Below are positions 45,279 to 54,781 of a stretch of DNA of 62,553 bases, piece by piece; the stretch's first letter is position 1; each line of letters opens with the position of its first letter. This DNA comes from an uncultured Porphyromonadaceae bacterium (GTDB lineage: Bacteria > Bacteroidota > Bacteroidia > Bacteroidales > Muribaculaceae), in NCBI GenBank assembly GCA_947649495.1, contig CANSRU010000014.1, positions 1-62,553 on the forward strand. The letters run 5' to 3'. The notes beneath the pieces were generated by a model. It was given only the letters and a program-made list of their open reading frames with translations, did no database searches and was not told the DNA's origin. The position numbers and the translations under genes were made by a program.

Positions 45279-45360
45279 TAGCGGCACGCGCAAAACAGTT
45301 GGACATATCACAGCCAATGGTTAACTTCGCCAAAACAATAACCATATCACTGTAACAGAC

Positions 45361-46469
45361 ATGAACGTTCTAATCGTCAACTACATCCTTTACACTCCCG
45401 ACGGGAATGGAAGAATCCCCAAAGTCAAATCCATTAAAGACACCATGATATATGGCATGTGCCATGGTTTCATCGAAGCCGGGCACAGCGTCACTCTGGC
45501 CGCAGGGATTGAATACAAACCTGAAGAAGATGAGAAATACGAATTTGAAGTACGCTTCTTCGATTCGAAAAGCTCAAAAATCACCCCCCCCAATTACTTC
45601 CATACTCGCCTGATTTACAACGATTTATCAAAACAAACCAAAACAATTACGACCTAATCATCACATCTGAGACATTCTCACTGCAATCCTACTATGCTGC
45701 CCGCGTATGTCCTGAAAAAACAGTGATATGGCATGAACTGGGCGAACACCAACGTAAATTCTACAAACTACCCTCTAAATTATGGTATAACATAGCGGCA
45801 CGCTTTATGATGAAGCGTGTGGCCTGCGTGGTGCCACGCAGCGAAAAAGCCCGCACATTCATATCCCGGTACATGCCCCGTGTGACACCACCAGTGGACC
45901 ACGGCATAGATATACGCAAATTCCAACCGTCGCGCGACAAGAAACGACAATTCATATCGTCATCGCAACTTATAACCCGAAAAAGAGTAGACGGCATAAT
46001 ACGGACATTCGCTGGATTCATAGCACAGCCTCAACATTCCGACTTCCGCCTTATAATAGCCGGACGAGGTAGCGAAAAGGAGAATCTCGAAAGGCTTGTG
46101 GAGAGACTTGGCATAAAAAACAATGTGGAATTTACGGGATTCCTGCCTCAGGCAAAACTAAACGAATATATCCGTGAATCGATGGCGTTTCTAATCAACA
46201 CAGACCGCGACTTAAACATGATTTCCGTGCCTGAAGCAATCTGCTCCGGCACTCCGGTTATCACAACATCTGTTCCTTACACAGCCCCCACGGTACAAAA
46301 TCACAAGCTTGGATTAGTAAAAGACAACTGGGGCGTGAAAGAACTGAATGAAATAGTGGAGCACAACGCCGGATATGTGGACAACTGCATAAACCACAGG
46401 GAAAAGCTATCCAATGTGGCGGCTGCAAGAGAGATTATCGGCAGATATATCGCCGCGAAACGACCCTGA
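45361..46469 (+). pseudogene. Glycosyltransferase family 4, frameshifted at a C8 run (candidate phase-variable)
   Basis: The N-terminal part is read from the ATG at 45361 (MNVLIVNYILYTPDGNG) and stops at 45657. From the C8 tract (45584-45591, codons 75-77) onward, a different frame carries the family sequence without a break: PQLLPYSPDLQRFI, NNYDLIITSETFSLQ, TVIWHELGEHQRKF, then the donor domain ISSSQLITRKRVDGIIRTF, IIAGRGSEKENLERL, ISVPEAICSGTPVITTSVPY. One added C (nine) or two fewer (six) would restore a 369-residue GT4 enzyme. Homopolymer length change is a known way of switching surface-glycan genes on and off. In the state seen here the gene is off unless slippage occurs. It follows the pgi terminator and precedes a bidirectional terminator. 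Confidence 0.82.
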
Positions 46470-46482
46470 CTCAGGGATACGA

Positions 46483-46525
46483 CAATAAAGAGCGGCGCCC
46501 CGCAGTGGGGCGCCGCTCTTTATTG
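46483..46525. terminator. Bidirectional terminator between GT4 and secDF
   Basis: Perfect 19-bp stem CAATAAAGAGCGGCGCCCC (46483-46501) / GGGGCGCCGCTCTTTATTG (46507-46525), 5-nt loop, with T-rich ends on both strands, serving the two convergent genes. Confidence 0.9.
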
Positions 46526-46546
46526 TATACTTAGAAAACGTACTGT

Positions 46547-49432
46547 TTATTTCTTCACAGCCTTGTTGCGACGTGCGTCTGTGAGATAAGCCACAGGCGA
46601 TGCAACGAAGATGGTAGCCAAAGTACCGATTACCACACCGAATATCATGGCGAAGGTAAACGAGCGGATGGCATCGCCACCAAGGATGAAGATACAGAGC
46701 AACACGAGCAGTGTAGAAGCCGATGTCATCACCGTACGGCTCAAAGTAGAGTTGATTGAGCTATTGATGGTGGTGAAGAAATCCTGCTTGGGATAAAGGC
46801 CTACATTCTCACGCACGCGGTCGAACACAACCACGGTATCGTTAATCTGATAACCGATCACGGTAAGGATAGCGGCGATGAACGACTGGTCTATTTCCAT
46901 TGCAAACGGGAACACGCCCCAGAAGAGGGAGTAGAAGCCGATGATGGAGAATGCGGTGAACGCCACAGCTGCCAACGCACCGAACGAGAACGCGATGTTG
47001 CGGAAACGTATAAGGATGTAAAGGAACATGGCAACAAGCGAGAGAATCACCGCGATGCATGCATAAGTGCGCATATCGTTTGCCACCGAAGGACCTACCT
47101 TCTGCGAGCTCATTATACCGATGTTCTCGTTAGTGGTCGAGAAGTCGGCTTTCGACATATCGCCAATCTCGCTCTTCAATCCGGTGTAGAGGATATCGGT
47201 AATCTGGTCGTCGATATTCTCTTCGTCAGAATCAATCTTATAGTTGGTCGAGATACGAACCTTGGTGTTGTCGTCGATGGTTATAACCGATACCTGAGCA
47301 CCTTCGAACAGCGGAGCCAACTGAGCCTGCAATTCGTGAGTCTTAACAGGATGATCGAACTGGACAACGTAGTTACGTCCACCCGAGAAGTCGATACCCT
47401 GATTCAAACCGCGATACAGAAGCGAAGCTATCACCACGAGGATAAATGCTCCACATACGATGAAGCTCGTTTTGCGTGCACCGAGGAAGTTGAAGTGAGT
47501 ATTGGTAAACATCTTGCGCGAGAGCGGAGTGGCAAATGTGAGGCTGCGGAAAGCCTTGGTCTTGCCAAACATCACGAAGATGAGACGGGTCAGGAACACT
47601 GCTGTGAAGAACGAGCAGATGATACCGATGATGAGTGTTGTGGCGAAGCCCTTGATAGGACCTGTACCGAACACGAGAAGTATCACACCGGTGATAACCG
47701 AGGTAAGGTTAGAGTCGAAGATAGCCGAGAATGCGTTGGAATAACCGTCGGCAATTGCAGTACCGATATTCTTACCGGCACGAAGTTCCTCCTTGGTACG
47801 CTCGAAGATGAGCACGTTGGCGTCAACCGCCATACCGAGCGCGAGCACGATACCGGCGATACCGGAGAGCGTGAGCACTGCCTGGAACGATGCCAGGATA
47901 CCGAATGTGAAGAAGATGTTGAATATCAAACCAACGTTGGCGATAAGACCCGGAATCACACCGTAGAAGAGCATCATGAAAATCATCAGAAGCACGAGAG
48001 CCACGATGAACGACATGAAGCCGTCTTCGATAGCCTGCTGGCCGAGCGACGGACCGATAACGGTGTCGGAGATGATATCGACCTTGGCAGCCATCTTACC
48101 ACTCTTGAGCACGTTGGCCAAGTCCTTGGCCTCGTCGGTGGTAAAGTTGCCGGTGATCGACGAACGTCCACCTTCGATAACATTGTTAACGCGGGGAGCG
48201 GAGTAAACCTGACCGTCGAGAACAATAGCCACCCGCTTCTCGATATTGGCAGCAGTTATTCTGGCCCATTGCTTTGCGGCATCGGGTTTCATGTTCATCG
48301 AAACATAGTTGCCACCCTGCATATTGTCGAAGTCGGAAGTAGCAGATGTCACAACATCGCCGCTGAGGGCGGGCTTGCCATTGGTGGTTTTGAGTGCCAC
48401 GAGCGTGTAGAGGTCGATGCGGCGTGTAGCGCCTGTTGCGGTATCGTTCACCTCCACGGTCTGCGGCTTAACCTGCCAAGCGAGCTTGAGGTTGCCGGGG
48501 AGCAACTGCTTGGCCTGCGGTGAAGCGAGGAGCGAGTCGATGGCGGGACGGTTCATGGCAGTAGCCACACCGAGTTCCACCGGACCAACATTACCAAGCT
48601 GGAAGAAATATTCGCTCAAACCTTTGCCAGCACCGAGAGTGTCGGCACGGAGAGCGTTGTCAAGCTGAGCTATCGCACCGGCAAATTCCTGCACCGGCAT
48701 TGTTTCGTAGAATTCGAGGTTGGCCGACGATTTCAGAAGGTCGCGCACACGGTCGTGTTCCTTCACGCCGGGAAGTTCGAGGAGAATCTGACCGTCCTTT
48801 TCAAGTTCCTGAATGTTGGGAGCGACAACGCCAAACTGGTCGATACGCGAACGCAACACATTGGTAGAGCTGCTCACGCGATCCTTAACCTCTTTCTGAA
48901 GCGCAGCCTCAACAGCTTCGGGGCTATCCCCGCGCTTAACCTGCTCCTTGAACACAACGCTGAGGTCGCCTTGCGGATCCACAGCCTTATATTCCTTGCA
49001 GAACACGGCCACATAGTCGTTGCTCTTAGTAGCCTTGACCACAGAGTCGGCACGATTGAGAGCCAGACGGAACAGTTTGTTGTCGGGGTCGCTGGCCATG
49101 GAGCTCAGGATGTCGGGCACCGACACCTGAAGGGTCACGTTCATACCTCCCTTGAGGTCGAGACCGAGACCAACGCCCAATTTCTGAACTTGATTGAAAG
49201 TGTAACCGAGCCACACATTCTCCTTTGAGATGGAGTCGATGTAGCTCTTGTAAGCCAAACGGTAAGAGTCGGAGCTTGCGGTCTGGTTTCCCGACACCTG
49301 CTGCGCGTAAGCCTCAGCCTTGTCCTCGTAGTGGTTTGTCACCAGCGTAAACGACAAGTAAAAGAGGCAAATAAGCACCAGGAATATGGCCAGAATACCG
49401 GCCACAATGCTGCCTAATTTTCCTTTTTGCAT
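46547..49432 (-). CDS. secDF: Fused protein translocase subunit SecDF
   Basis: A 961-residue inner-membrane protein that uses the proton gradient to help pull exported proteins through SecYEG. An N-terminal helix is followed by a large periplasmic P1 domain (GLGLDLKGGMNVTLQV, then SRIDQFGVVAPNIQ), then six helices of the SecD half (GIAGIVLALGMAVDANVLIF, then ERTKEELRAG), a second periplasmic domain with GIDFSGGRNYVVQF, and six helices of the SecF half (GYQINDTVVVFDRVRENVGL). Both halves are complete. The fused form is usual in Bacteroidetes. Single gene with its own promoter. Confidence 0.97.
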   Translation of the reverse strand: MQKGKLGSIVAGILAIFLVLICLFYLSFTLVTNHYEDKAEAYAQQVSGNQTASSDSYRLAYKSYIDSISKENVWLGYTFNQVQKLGVGLGLDLKGGMNVTLQVSVPDILSSMASDPDNKLFRLALNRADSVVKATKSNDYVAVFCKEYKAVDPQGDLSVVFKEQVKRGDSPEAVEAALQKEVKDRVSSSTNVLRSRIDQFGVVAPNIQELEKDGQILLELPGVKEHDRVRDLLKSSANLEFYETMPVQEFAGAIAQLDNALRADTLGAGKGLSEYFFQLGNVGPVELGVATAMNRPAIDSLLASPQAKQLLPGNLKLAWQVKPQTVEVNDTATGATRRIDLYTLVALKTTNGKPALSGDVVTSATSDFDNMQGGNYVSMNMKPDAAKQWARITAANIEKRVAIVLDGQVYSAPRVNNVIEGGRSSITGNFTTDEAKDLANVLKSGKMAAKVDIISDTVIGPSLGQQAIEDGFMSFIVALVLLMIFMMLFYGVIPGLIANVGLIFNIFFTFGILASFQAVLTLSGIAGIVLALGMAVDANVLIFERTKEELRAGKNIGTAIADGYSNAFSAIFDSNLTSVITGVILLVFGTGPIKGFATTLIIGIICSFFTAVFLTRLIFVMFGKTKAFRSLTFATPLSRKMFTNTHFNFLGARKTSFIVCGAFILVVIASLLYRGLNQGIDFSGGRNYVVQFDHPVKTHELQAQLAPLFEGAQVSVITIDDNTKVRISTNYKIDSDEENIDDQITDILYTGLKSEIGDMSKADFSTTNENIGIMSSQKVGPSVANDMRTYACIAVILSLVAMFLYILIRFRNIAFSFGALAAVAFTAFSIIGFYSLFWGVFPFAMEIDQSFIAAILTVIGYQINDTVVVFDRVRENVGLYPKQDFFTTINSSINSTLSRTVMTSASTLLVLLCIFILGGDAIRSFTFAMIFGVVIGTLATIFVASPVAYLTDARRNKAVKK

Positions 49433-49490
49433 GAGTGTTAGTAAATGATATTGTGGTTATTAAATTTTAATTAGTCTGAGTTTCAGCCTG

Positions 49491-49498
49491 CAAATATA
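49491..49498 (-). promoter_or_regulatory. -7 box for secDF
   Basis: TATATTTG on the minus strand, 58 nt upstream of the secDF ATG. Confidence 0.55.
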
Positions 49499-49544
49499 CT
49501 ATTTTCTTTTGGATTCACAGCACAGAATGCCGCTAATTTAGGGC

Positions 49545-50627
49545 TCACGCCATCTGCCGCGCAATGAATTCTGTCATCTCAGGCATATTTTGCTCCACGC
49601 TTTCCAGCAACTTTATCTGGGCGCGTGTGCGCACCAGGTTATGTTCGGGATATGCCGTTTTATAATAGGTGTCGCCATTGAGATAGTCGGCGAAGAAACG
49701 CACGGCCTGCATATAGGGGAAGAGTGCGGCCGCATAGGGCAGATTCTCGATTTCCACCGGAGTGAGGAAACCGCGTGCCGACGACAGATATCCTTCGGTA
49801 AACGCACGGAATATATCCATATTGAAATTGACGCGGCTCAGGTCGGGGTCGTCCTCGGCACCCGTATTGGCAGCGGTGCGCAGAAAGTCGCCGTAGTCAC
49901 TGAACACATACGACGGCATTACGGTGTCGAGATCAATAACACACAGCACATGGCCCTGACGGTCAAACATCATATTATTGACCTTCGTGTCGCAATGGCA
50001 CACCCGCTTGGGCAAAAGCCCCTGGCGATGCAGCTGCTCGGCACGGCACATGGTGTCGGCACGGCGCAACAGATCATCGGCAATGTCGCGCACCGAGTCA
50101 AGACGACCGGCGGCATCAGCCTCTATGGCCTCGCGGAGCTGCCGGAGACGGAATTCCATGTTGTGGAAATCGGGTATCGATTCAACCAGCGTGTCGGGTA
50201 TATCCACCAACATTGCCTGAAACTCACCGAAAGCCTGTCCGGCAAAACGGGAATATTCGGGATTGACCACATCGAAAGTGTCGGCATCGGGGATAAACAG
50301 CATGACGCGCCAATAATTCTCTCCGTCGAAATAATATGTCTTGTCACTTCCCGAAAGCGGAATAAACGTGAGCACACGGCGGTCTATATCATCGGCACCC
50401 GCCTGCTCGAGCTTACGGCGTATGTGGCGAGTGACAGCCTGAATGTTATTCTGCAATCCCTCCACATCGGTAAAAATGTGATGGTTTATGCGCTGAAGCA
50501 CATAGTCGGGAGTATCGCCGGAAGTACGCACTATATAAGTGTCGTTTATAAGTCCGTTGCCCAATGGGGTTATGGTTTGGGTGCCTGAGATGGAAAACTG
50601 CGACACCACATGATTCAAGTCCGTCAT
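49545..50627 (-). CDS. APH-family phosphotransferase (N-acetylhexosamine-kinase-like)
   Basis: A 360-residue kinase-fold protein. The start (PLGNGLINDTYIVRT, then DYVLQRINHHIF) and catalytic loop CHCDTKVNNMMF with metal-binding IDLDTVMPSYVFSDYGDFLR fit the aminoglycoside-phosphotransferase/NahK branch. In gut bacteria this branch phosphorylates amino sugars released from host glycans at C1, which would fit the sialidase and GH18-like genes in this window; antibiotic resistance is not implied. The substrate is an inference. Own promoter at 50681-50688. Confidence 0.85.
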   Translation of the reverse strand: MTDLNHVVSQFSISGTQTITPLGNGLINDTYIVRTSGDTPDYVLQRINHHIFTDVEGLQNNIQAVTRHIRRKLEQAGADDIDRRVLTFIPLSGSDKTYYFDGENYWRVMLFIPDADTFDVVNPEYSRFAGQAFGEFQAMLVDIPDTLVESIPDFHNMEFRLRQLREAIEADAAGRLDSVRDIADDLLRRADTMCRAEQLHRQGLLPKRVCHCDTKVNNMMFDRQGHVLCVIDLDTVMPSYVFSDYGDFLRTAANTGAEDDPDLSRVNFNMDIFRAFTEGYLSSARGFLTPVEIENLPYAAALFPYMQAVRFFADYLNGDTYYKTAYPEHNLVRTRAQIKLLESVEQNMPEMTEFIARQMA

Positions 50628-50680
50628 ATCAAATTATGGTATTAAAAGGTTCGGTAATAGACTTTTTTCTGACAAAGGCA

Positions 50681-50688
50681 CAAATTTA
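50681..50688 (-). promoter_or_regulatory. -7 box for the APH-family gene
   Basis: TAAATTTG on the minus strand, 53 nt upstream of the ATG at 50627. Confidence 0.5.
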
Positions 50689-50690
50689 AT

Positions 50691-50717
50691 AAAAAATGCG
50701 GAAAAAGCTCCGCATTT
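50691..50717 (-). terminator. Terminator of the beta-helix lipoprotein gene
   Basis: On the minus strand AAATGCGG and CCGCATTT form a stem around an 8-nt loop, followed by a run of T, 21 nt after the stop at 50738. Confidence 0.7.
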
Positions 50718-50737
50718 CATATATTAATAAGGTGTAA

Positions 50738-52165
50738 TCACTCCGCGACCTGAGGCGTCCACGGTTCGTAAGCCCCGAGTGCCGGGACATCGGGATGTTG
50801 GGCACCGTAGAAATCGGTGGCCGGATGTTCGGGCCGGAATCCGGAAGCGGCCATGCCTATGGCCGGCGATTCAGGCTTCAGGCGATAGTCGAACAGATAG
50901 TCGGCCCGCACGGTGTAGAAGAGGGGATCCTCGCCCCATATCACCTCAATAAAATGGTCGTCGTCGGTGCCGTTACTGCGCATGAGGCAGTTACGCACAT
51001 ACACATCGGTGCCATCAAGGATTTTCGGAAGCATGTCGGCCGAGCTGCCATAGATTATGCAATTGGTGAATTCCGCCTCCATATATCCGAGACCTGACTC
51101 GTCGTCGGAGTCAAAATCAAGATGACTCAGATTGACACACGGGCCGGTAATGGCCGAAAATAGATAATAGTTGGAGAACGTGCAGTGGTTGAACCTGTGG
51201 CGGCCACCATGAAGATTCACCGGACCCGCACCAGATTCGGCAAACTCGCACCCTACGGCCTCGACCCACGAATGACGCGCGTGAAGCACATGCGAGTCGG
51301 CGTTGCGCAGCCGGCAGTTGACCAACGTGAGCGCCGGAGCCGAGGTGTCCGTGACAGAATCGACCATCACTCCATCCACAGTGTTGCGCACCACAGCATG
51401 CGACATCCGCGATGCCTTGGAACTGTGGGTGAACACCACTCCGTCCCACTGGCGCGACATGAGGTCAAACGATATGTCGCCCACCACATTTCCCTGACGG
51501 TCGCCGCACATCTCCACCGGAGCTTCAGGAGTTCCGTCGGCAATAAGAGTGCCATGCACCACAAGACGGGCTTTGTCATGAAAATAGATTTTAGCTCCGG
51601 CATCGATGCTGAGAGTGACACCCGGTGCCACCACGAGCGAATCGAACACCTGGCGCGGACGGTCGGCCGTCCATCTGGTATCTGTGTCCACCACCGCACA
51701 GCGCAGACGCTCAACATTCTGGCCGGTAGCGGCCACCACCACCTCCGAGGTCACACCATTGGTAAGGAACTCAATGGTACGCTCTATGTCGATGGGCGCA
51801 AACGAGGCATTGGCGGGCAATGTCGTGGCCACAAACACATATATTGAATCGTTAGGGCGAATCTCCACATTGGAAAATGTGCGGCCGCTCTGTCCGTCGA
51901 CATTCAGGCGAAAATATCCCTCGGCGTCATCTTTAATCGAGATAGAGCTGATCGACAATATCTTGTCGTGACGGTTGTAGACCTTAAACGAATAGGTAGG
52001 AGTGCCCTCCTGGGTGAATATGGTGCCCATTTTCAGCGTATCGGTGGAAAATGCCGGTTGATGGTCGGGCGATGTGGTTATACCATCCTCTATGCATGCC
52101 GGCATTACTGCCATCACAATCAAGAGGAGGGGAAGTATCAGTATCTGTGTGGTAAATCGTTTCAT
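50738..52165 (-). CDS. Right-handed beta-helix lipoprotein
   Basis: A 475-residue exported lipoprotein (lipobox MPAC, Cys about residue 24). After an N-terminal beta-sandwich-like part, residues about 190-420 show short repeated strands of a parallel beta-helix (AVVRNTVDGVMVDSV, LTLVNCRLRNADSHVL, VEAVGCEFAESGAGPVNLHG, HRFNHCTFSNYYLF, AEFTNCIIYGSS). The closing segment DYRLKPESPAIGMAA and PALGAYE is common to Bacteroidales proteins of this type. It may bind or cut polysaccharide, but no catalytic residues can be named. Divergent from the 821-residue virion-like gene, with a 16-nt palindrome between them. Confidence 0.82.
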   Translation of the reverse strand: MKRFTTQILILPLLLIVMAVMPACIEDGITTSPDHQPAFSTDTLKMGTIFTQEGTPTYSFKVYNRHDKILSISSISIKDDAEGYFRLNVDGQSGRTFSNVEIRPNDSIYVFVATTLPANASFAPIDIERTIEFLTNGVTSEVVVAATGQNVERLRCAVVDTDTRWTADRPRQVFDSLVVAPGVTLSIDAGAKIYFHDKARLVVHGTLIADGTPEAPVEMCGDRQGNVVGDISFDLMSRQWDGVVFTHSSKASRMSHAVVRNTVDGVMVDSVTDTSAPALTLVNCRLRNADSHVLHARHSWVEAVGCEFAESGAGPVNLHGGRHRFNHCTFSNYYLFSAITGPCVNLSHLDFDSDDESGLGYMEAEFTNCIIYGSSADMLPKILDGTDVYVRNCLMRSNGTDDDHFIEVIWGEDPLFYTVRADYLFDYRLKPESPAIGMAASGFRPEHPATDFYGAQHPDVPALGAYEPWTPQVAE

Positions 52166-52226
52166 TCAATGCTGTTTATATCGTTGATAATAACGCCATG
52201 CACCACACTTTTATTGCGCTGCATCC

Positions 52227-52242
52227 ATAGAGTGCACTCTAT
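52227..52242. promoter_or_regulatory. Perfect 16-nt palindrome between divergent genes
   Basis: ATAGAGTG-CACTCTAT, perfectly symmetric, lies midway between the lipoprotein gene and the virion-like gene. It is framed by CACACTTTTA and TAAAATGTGTG, which are themselves near-complementary. It could be an operator for a dimeric regulator of the two divergent genes. Confidence 0.45.
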
Positions 52243-52283
52243 AAAATGTGTGAATTCTACCTCGCCTCGCCTTTGCCCCATAT

Positions 52284-52291
52284 TAATTTTG
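52284..52291 (+). promoter_or_regulatory. -7 box for the virion-like/terminase pair
   Basis: TAATTTTG, 18 nt before the ATG at 52310. Confidence 0.5.
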
Positions 52292-52309
52292 CCACCAAAC
52301 ACACCATCA

Positions 52310-54775
52310 ATGAAAACATCCACCATAATAATCAATGCCGGCGAAGTCACACACGGAGGGAGTGTGATCCAATGCCGTAACCTCGCAATGCCTCGCAACG
52401 GGGGTGAAGGCCTTGCCATGGAACCGGGAGTCCGCGCTGTCCACACACGGCCATTAGTGCCGATGGGGAGATACATGCACAGCGACGGCGGTGCTCCCAC
52501 CGAACTCTATTACGAACCTCATTCAGGCGGCTACACACTGATTCTGGAGCGTGGCGACAGATATGAGGAGATTGCCTCCATATCACAGGAACCTCCGTGT
52601 GCATTGGCACGTCCGGGAGGTTTTTCGGTAATGACCGACGGCGGACCGGTCAGACTTGAATACTCCGGTGGGGAATGGCATTTCCAACGCTACGCGCACA
52701 GGTGGCCGGCAATCAACATCAGTGCCGTTGAATGCGGCACACTGACTGCCGAAACCGGACCGGTGACACTGACCGACGTGGAGATAGGGCGGGAGCTGTC
52801 GACATTGCGACCCTCCGATGTCAGAACCCTCGGGCAAATGCTCTCCGACACATACAGAAGGCTTGCGGCCACCGCTTCCGACGGCGGTCTATGGCTACAG
52901 CCTGTGGCCATGCGCTATCACCTCACCGGCCACAATGGCACGCGTATATACACCTCATCGCCCATAGTTGTCGCACCGCACGGATGGCAATGCCGGCAGA
53001 TAATCGACACCGACTGCACAAAATCGGGTACAACGTTAACCACCGGTATAATCAACCTTTCGGCCGAGGCCTACCGGATACGTATAGATATGCCATCAGA
53101 CCTCACGGAGATTCCCGACACGGTGAAAGCTGTGGAAATATGCATAGCCCCTCAGCTGCATCCAGTGGATTTCGATGAGGATATAGCCTACAGGCTTCTG
53201 CGGGGCGCCACCTCCACCCCGGTCCTATCGGTGGCGCTGCCGGGAGCCACCACCGGACTTGGCGACCGGGAACCGGCGCTGCGCAGGCAGCTCACATCTT
53301 TAATATCTCGCATGGACAGCACGGAAAAGACTGTGGCCACCATACAGCTTACGGATACCACACAGAGCATCACCCTGCAAAACATATCCGGCCACAATGC
53401 CGACGAGGAGATACGCATGGTCAAATCAGCCATAGACCGGCCCGCCACATCAACCGCCGCCGCAACTTCCGACAGCCTATTGCCGCTAATCTCACCGCCA
53501 CACAGTTTCACCGCGCGATGCGTGGCCGTGAGCGGCAACGCCGTGATGTGGGGCGACATCACTCCGCGACTGTCGCCTGGGCATCCTATAGGGCAGCTTT
53601 GCGGCTCATTTGACACCTCCGACAAATCGTGGACCGGACGGCTGCGCATAACCATGCTCAACGGACGCTCCACCACATTCGACATCACTTCGCCCGGAGG
53701 ACGCCCCACCGCATGGGCTCCTGTGGTGAGCTATCCACATCCGCAGGCCACGGGTCTTGAAATTTTCGTAAAAAGCGGCGATGACACCGTTTATTATGGC
53801 AAAACCGACCTCACGCTTTCTGACGACGGCACAAATGCGCTGCATGTGTTCACCAATCTCAGTCCCACGGAGTTTCAACCGGGCCGATATTTCCTTCCCG
53901 AGCCTGACAGCAACGACGACAACAGCCTCCGCCGCCCGGGCGCGTTAGTCTCGGCCTCCATCGACAGCCCCGAAACACCGCTGTCGGCCCTCACTTGCAG
54001 CCACGCGCCGGTGGTGGCGCTTCACCCGGCCATCAAATCACAATCATCGTGGGATTTCTCCCGATGCCACATCTACGCATTTACCCAGGCCGGAATCCAC
54101 GCGGTGGCCATGAACTCGACATTCAAAATAAGTTCATCTTCCACCATAGACACACGTGGCGTCAAATCGGCCCGGGCCATAGCCCCCACGCGCACTGGAG
54201 TTATAGCTTTGTGCTCCGACGGATTGCTGCTCAACATAACAGCTTCGCGCGCCACAGCCATGGCCACATATATGGACGCCGTCGAAATAGGCTGGGACGA
54301 CACCGCCCTGAATCTTTGGATGCTCGACAGCGCCGGGAATATAAACATCCTCAATCCAAAGACAATGTCAACACACGCCATTGACATAAAAGAAAGGCCA
54401 ATCCATCTACAGACATCGCCCGCAGGATTATGGCTGCTGACCCACGACTCCCTGCTCGCTCCCGCCTTCACAGCAGCATCGGCAGCGCGGATAGCATGGG
54501 AAGCTACCGTCAACATACCGCACCCCAAACGGCTTCGGGCTATAACGATACCACTTGCGGCAAAGCATTTCAAAGGCTCCATCACCATAACAGGCGACTG
54601 GAATCCGGGCGACACGCACCCCACTCTTCTGGCCACAATGGAGATTGACGGAGAACTGTCGGCTCCGGTGATGTGTGCGCTTCCCGCTCCATACTTTCCA
54701 TTCATCACTGTGAGGATTACCGGCAATGCCTCGCCGGATCTGCGCCTGCTCGACATATCTTTATCAACCATCTGA
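52310..54775 (+). CDS. Large protein with propeller-like C-terminus, resembles a phage virion component
   Basis: An 821-residue protein without signal peptide or membrane helix. The first 100 residues are beta-rich (GGSVIQCRNLAMP, TELYYEPHSGGYTLI). The central part has TLGQMLSDTYRRLAATAS and AMRYHLTGHNGTRIYTSSPI. The last third shows repeated short blades (CHIYAFTQAGIHAVAMNS, RTGVIALCSDGLLLNI, LNLWMLDSAGNINIL, PAGLWLLTHDSLL). Such blades with '..IYAFT..GI.A..' occur in structural or tail-associated proteins of Bacteroidales phages (recognition by memory, uncertain). The frame is open far upstream, but that part overlaps the divergent lipoprotein gene, and the ATG at 52310 follows a promoter box. 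The terminase gene starts 6 nt after its stop. Confidence 0.7.
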   Translation: MKTSTIIINAGEVTHGGSVIQCRNLAMPRNGGEGLAMEPGVRAVHTRPLVPMGRYMHSDGGAPTELYYEPHSGGYTLILERGDRYEEIASISQEPPCALARPGGFSVMTDGGPVRLEYSGGEWHFQRYAHRWPAINISAVECGTLTAETGPVTLTDVEIGRELSTLRPSDVRTLGQMLSDTYRRLAATASDGGLWLQPVAMRYHLTGHNGTRIYTSSPIVVAPHGWQCRQIIDTDCTKSGTTLTTGIINLSAEAYRIRIDMPSDLTEIPDTVKAVEICIAPQLHPVDFDEDIAYRLLRGATSTPVLSVALPGATTGLGDREPALRRQLTSLISRMDSTEKTVATIQLTDTTQSITLQNISGHNADEEIRMVKSAIDRPATSTAAATSDSLLPLISPPHSFTARCVAVSGNAVMWGDITPRLSPGHPIGQLCGSFDTSDKSWTGRLRITMLNGRSTTFDITSPGGRPTAWAPVVSYPHPQATGLEIFVKSGDDTVYYGKTDLTLSDDGTNALHVFTNLSPTEFQPGRYFLPEPDSNDDNSLRRPGALVSASIDSPETPLSALTCSHAPVVALHPAIKSQSSWDFSRCHIYAFTQAGIHAVAMNSTFKISSSSTIDTRGVKSARAIAPTRTGVIALCSDGLLLNITASRATAMATYMDAVEIGWDDTALNLWMLDSAGNINILNPKTMSTHAIDIKERPIHLQTSPAGLWLLTHDSLLAPAFTAASAARIAWEATVNIPHPKRLRAITIPLAAKHFKGSITITGDWNPGDTHPTLLATMEIDGELSAPVMCALPAPYFPFITVRITGNASPDLRLLDISLSTI

Positions 54776-54781
54776 CATCCC

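Noticed and set aside
49545-50627. Aminoglycoside resistance gene
   Set aside because: Only the kinase fold is shared; the sequence fits the sugar-kinase-like branch common in gut Bacteroidales and no resistance context exists.
51968-52309. Longer N-terminus for the virion-like protein
   Set aside because: It would overlap the divergent lipoprotein gene by about 200 nt and pass through the promoter region and palindrome; the ATG at 52310 follows a -7 box.
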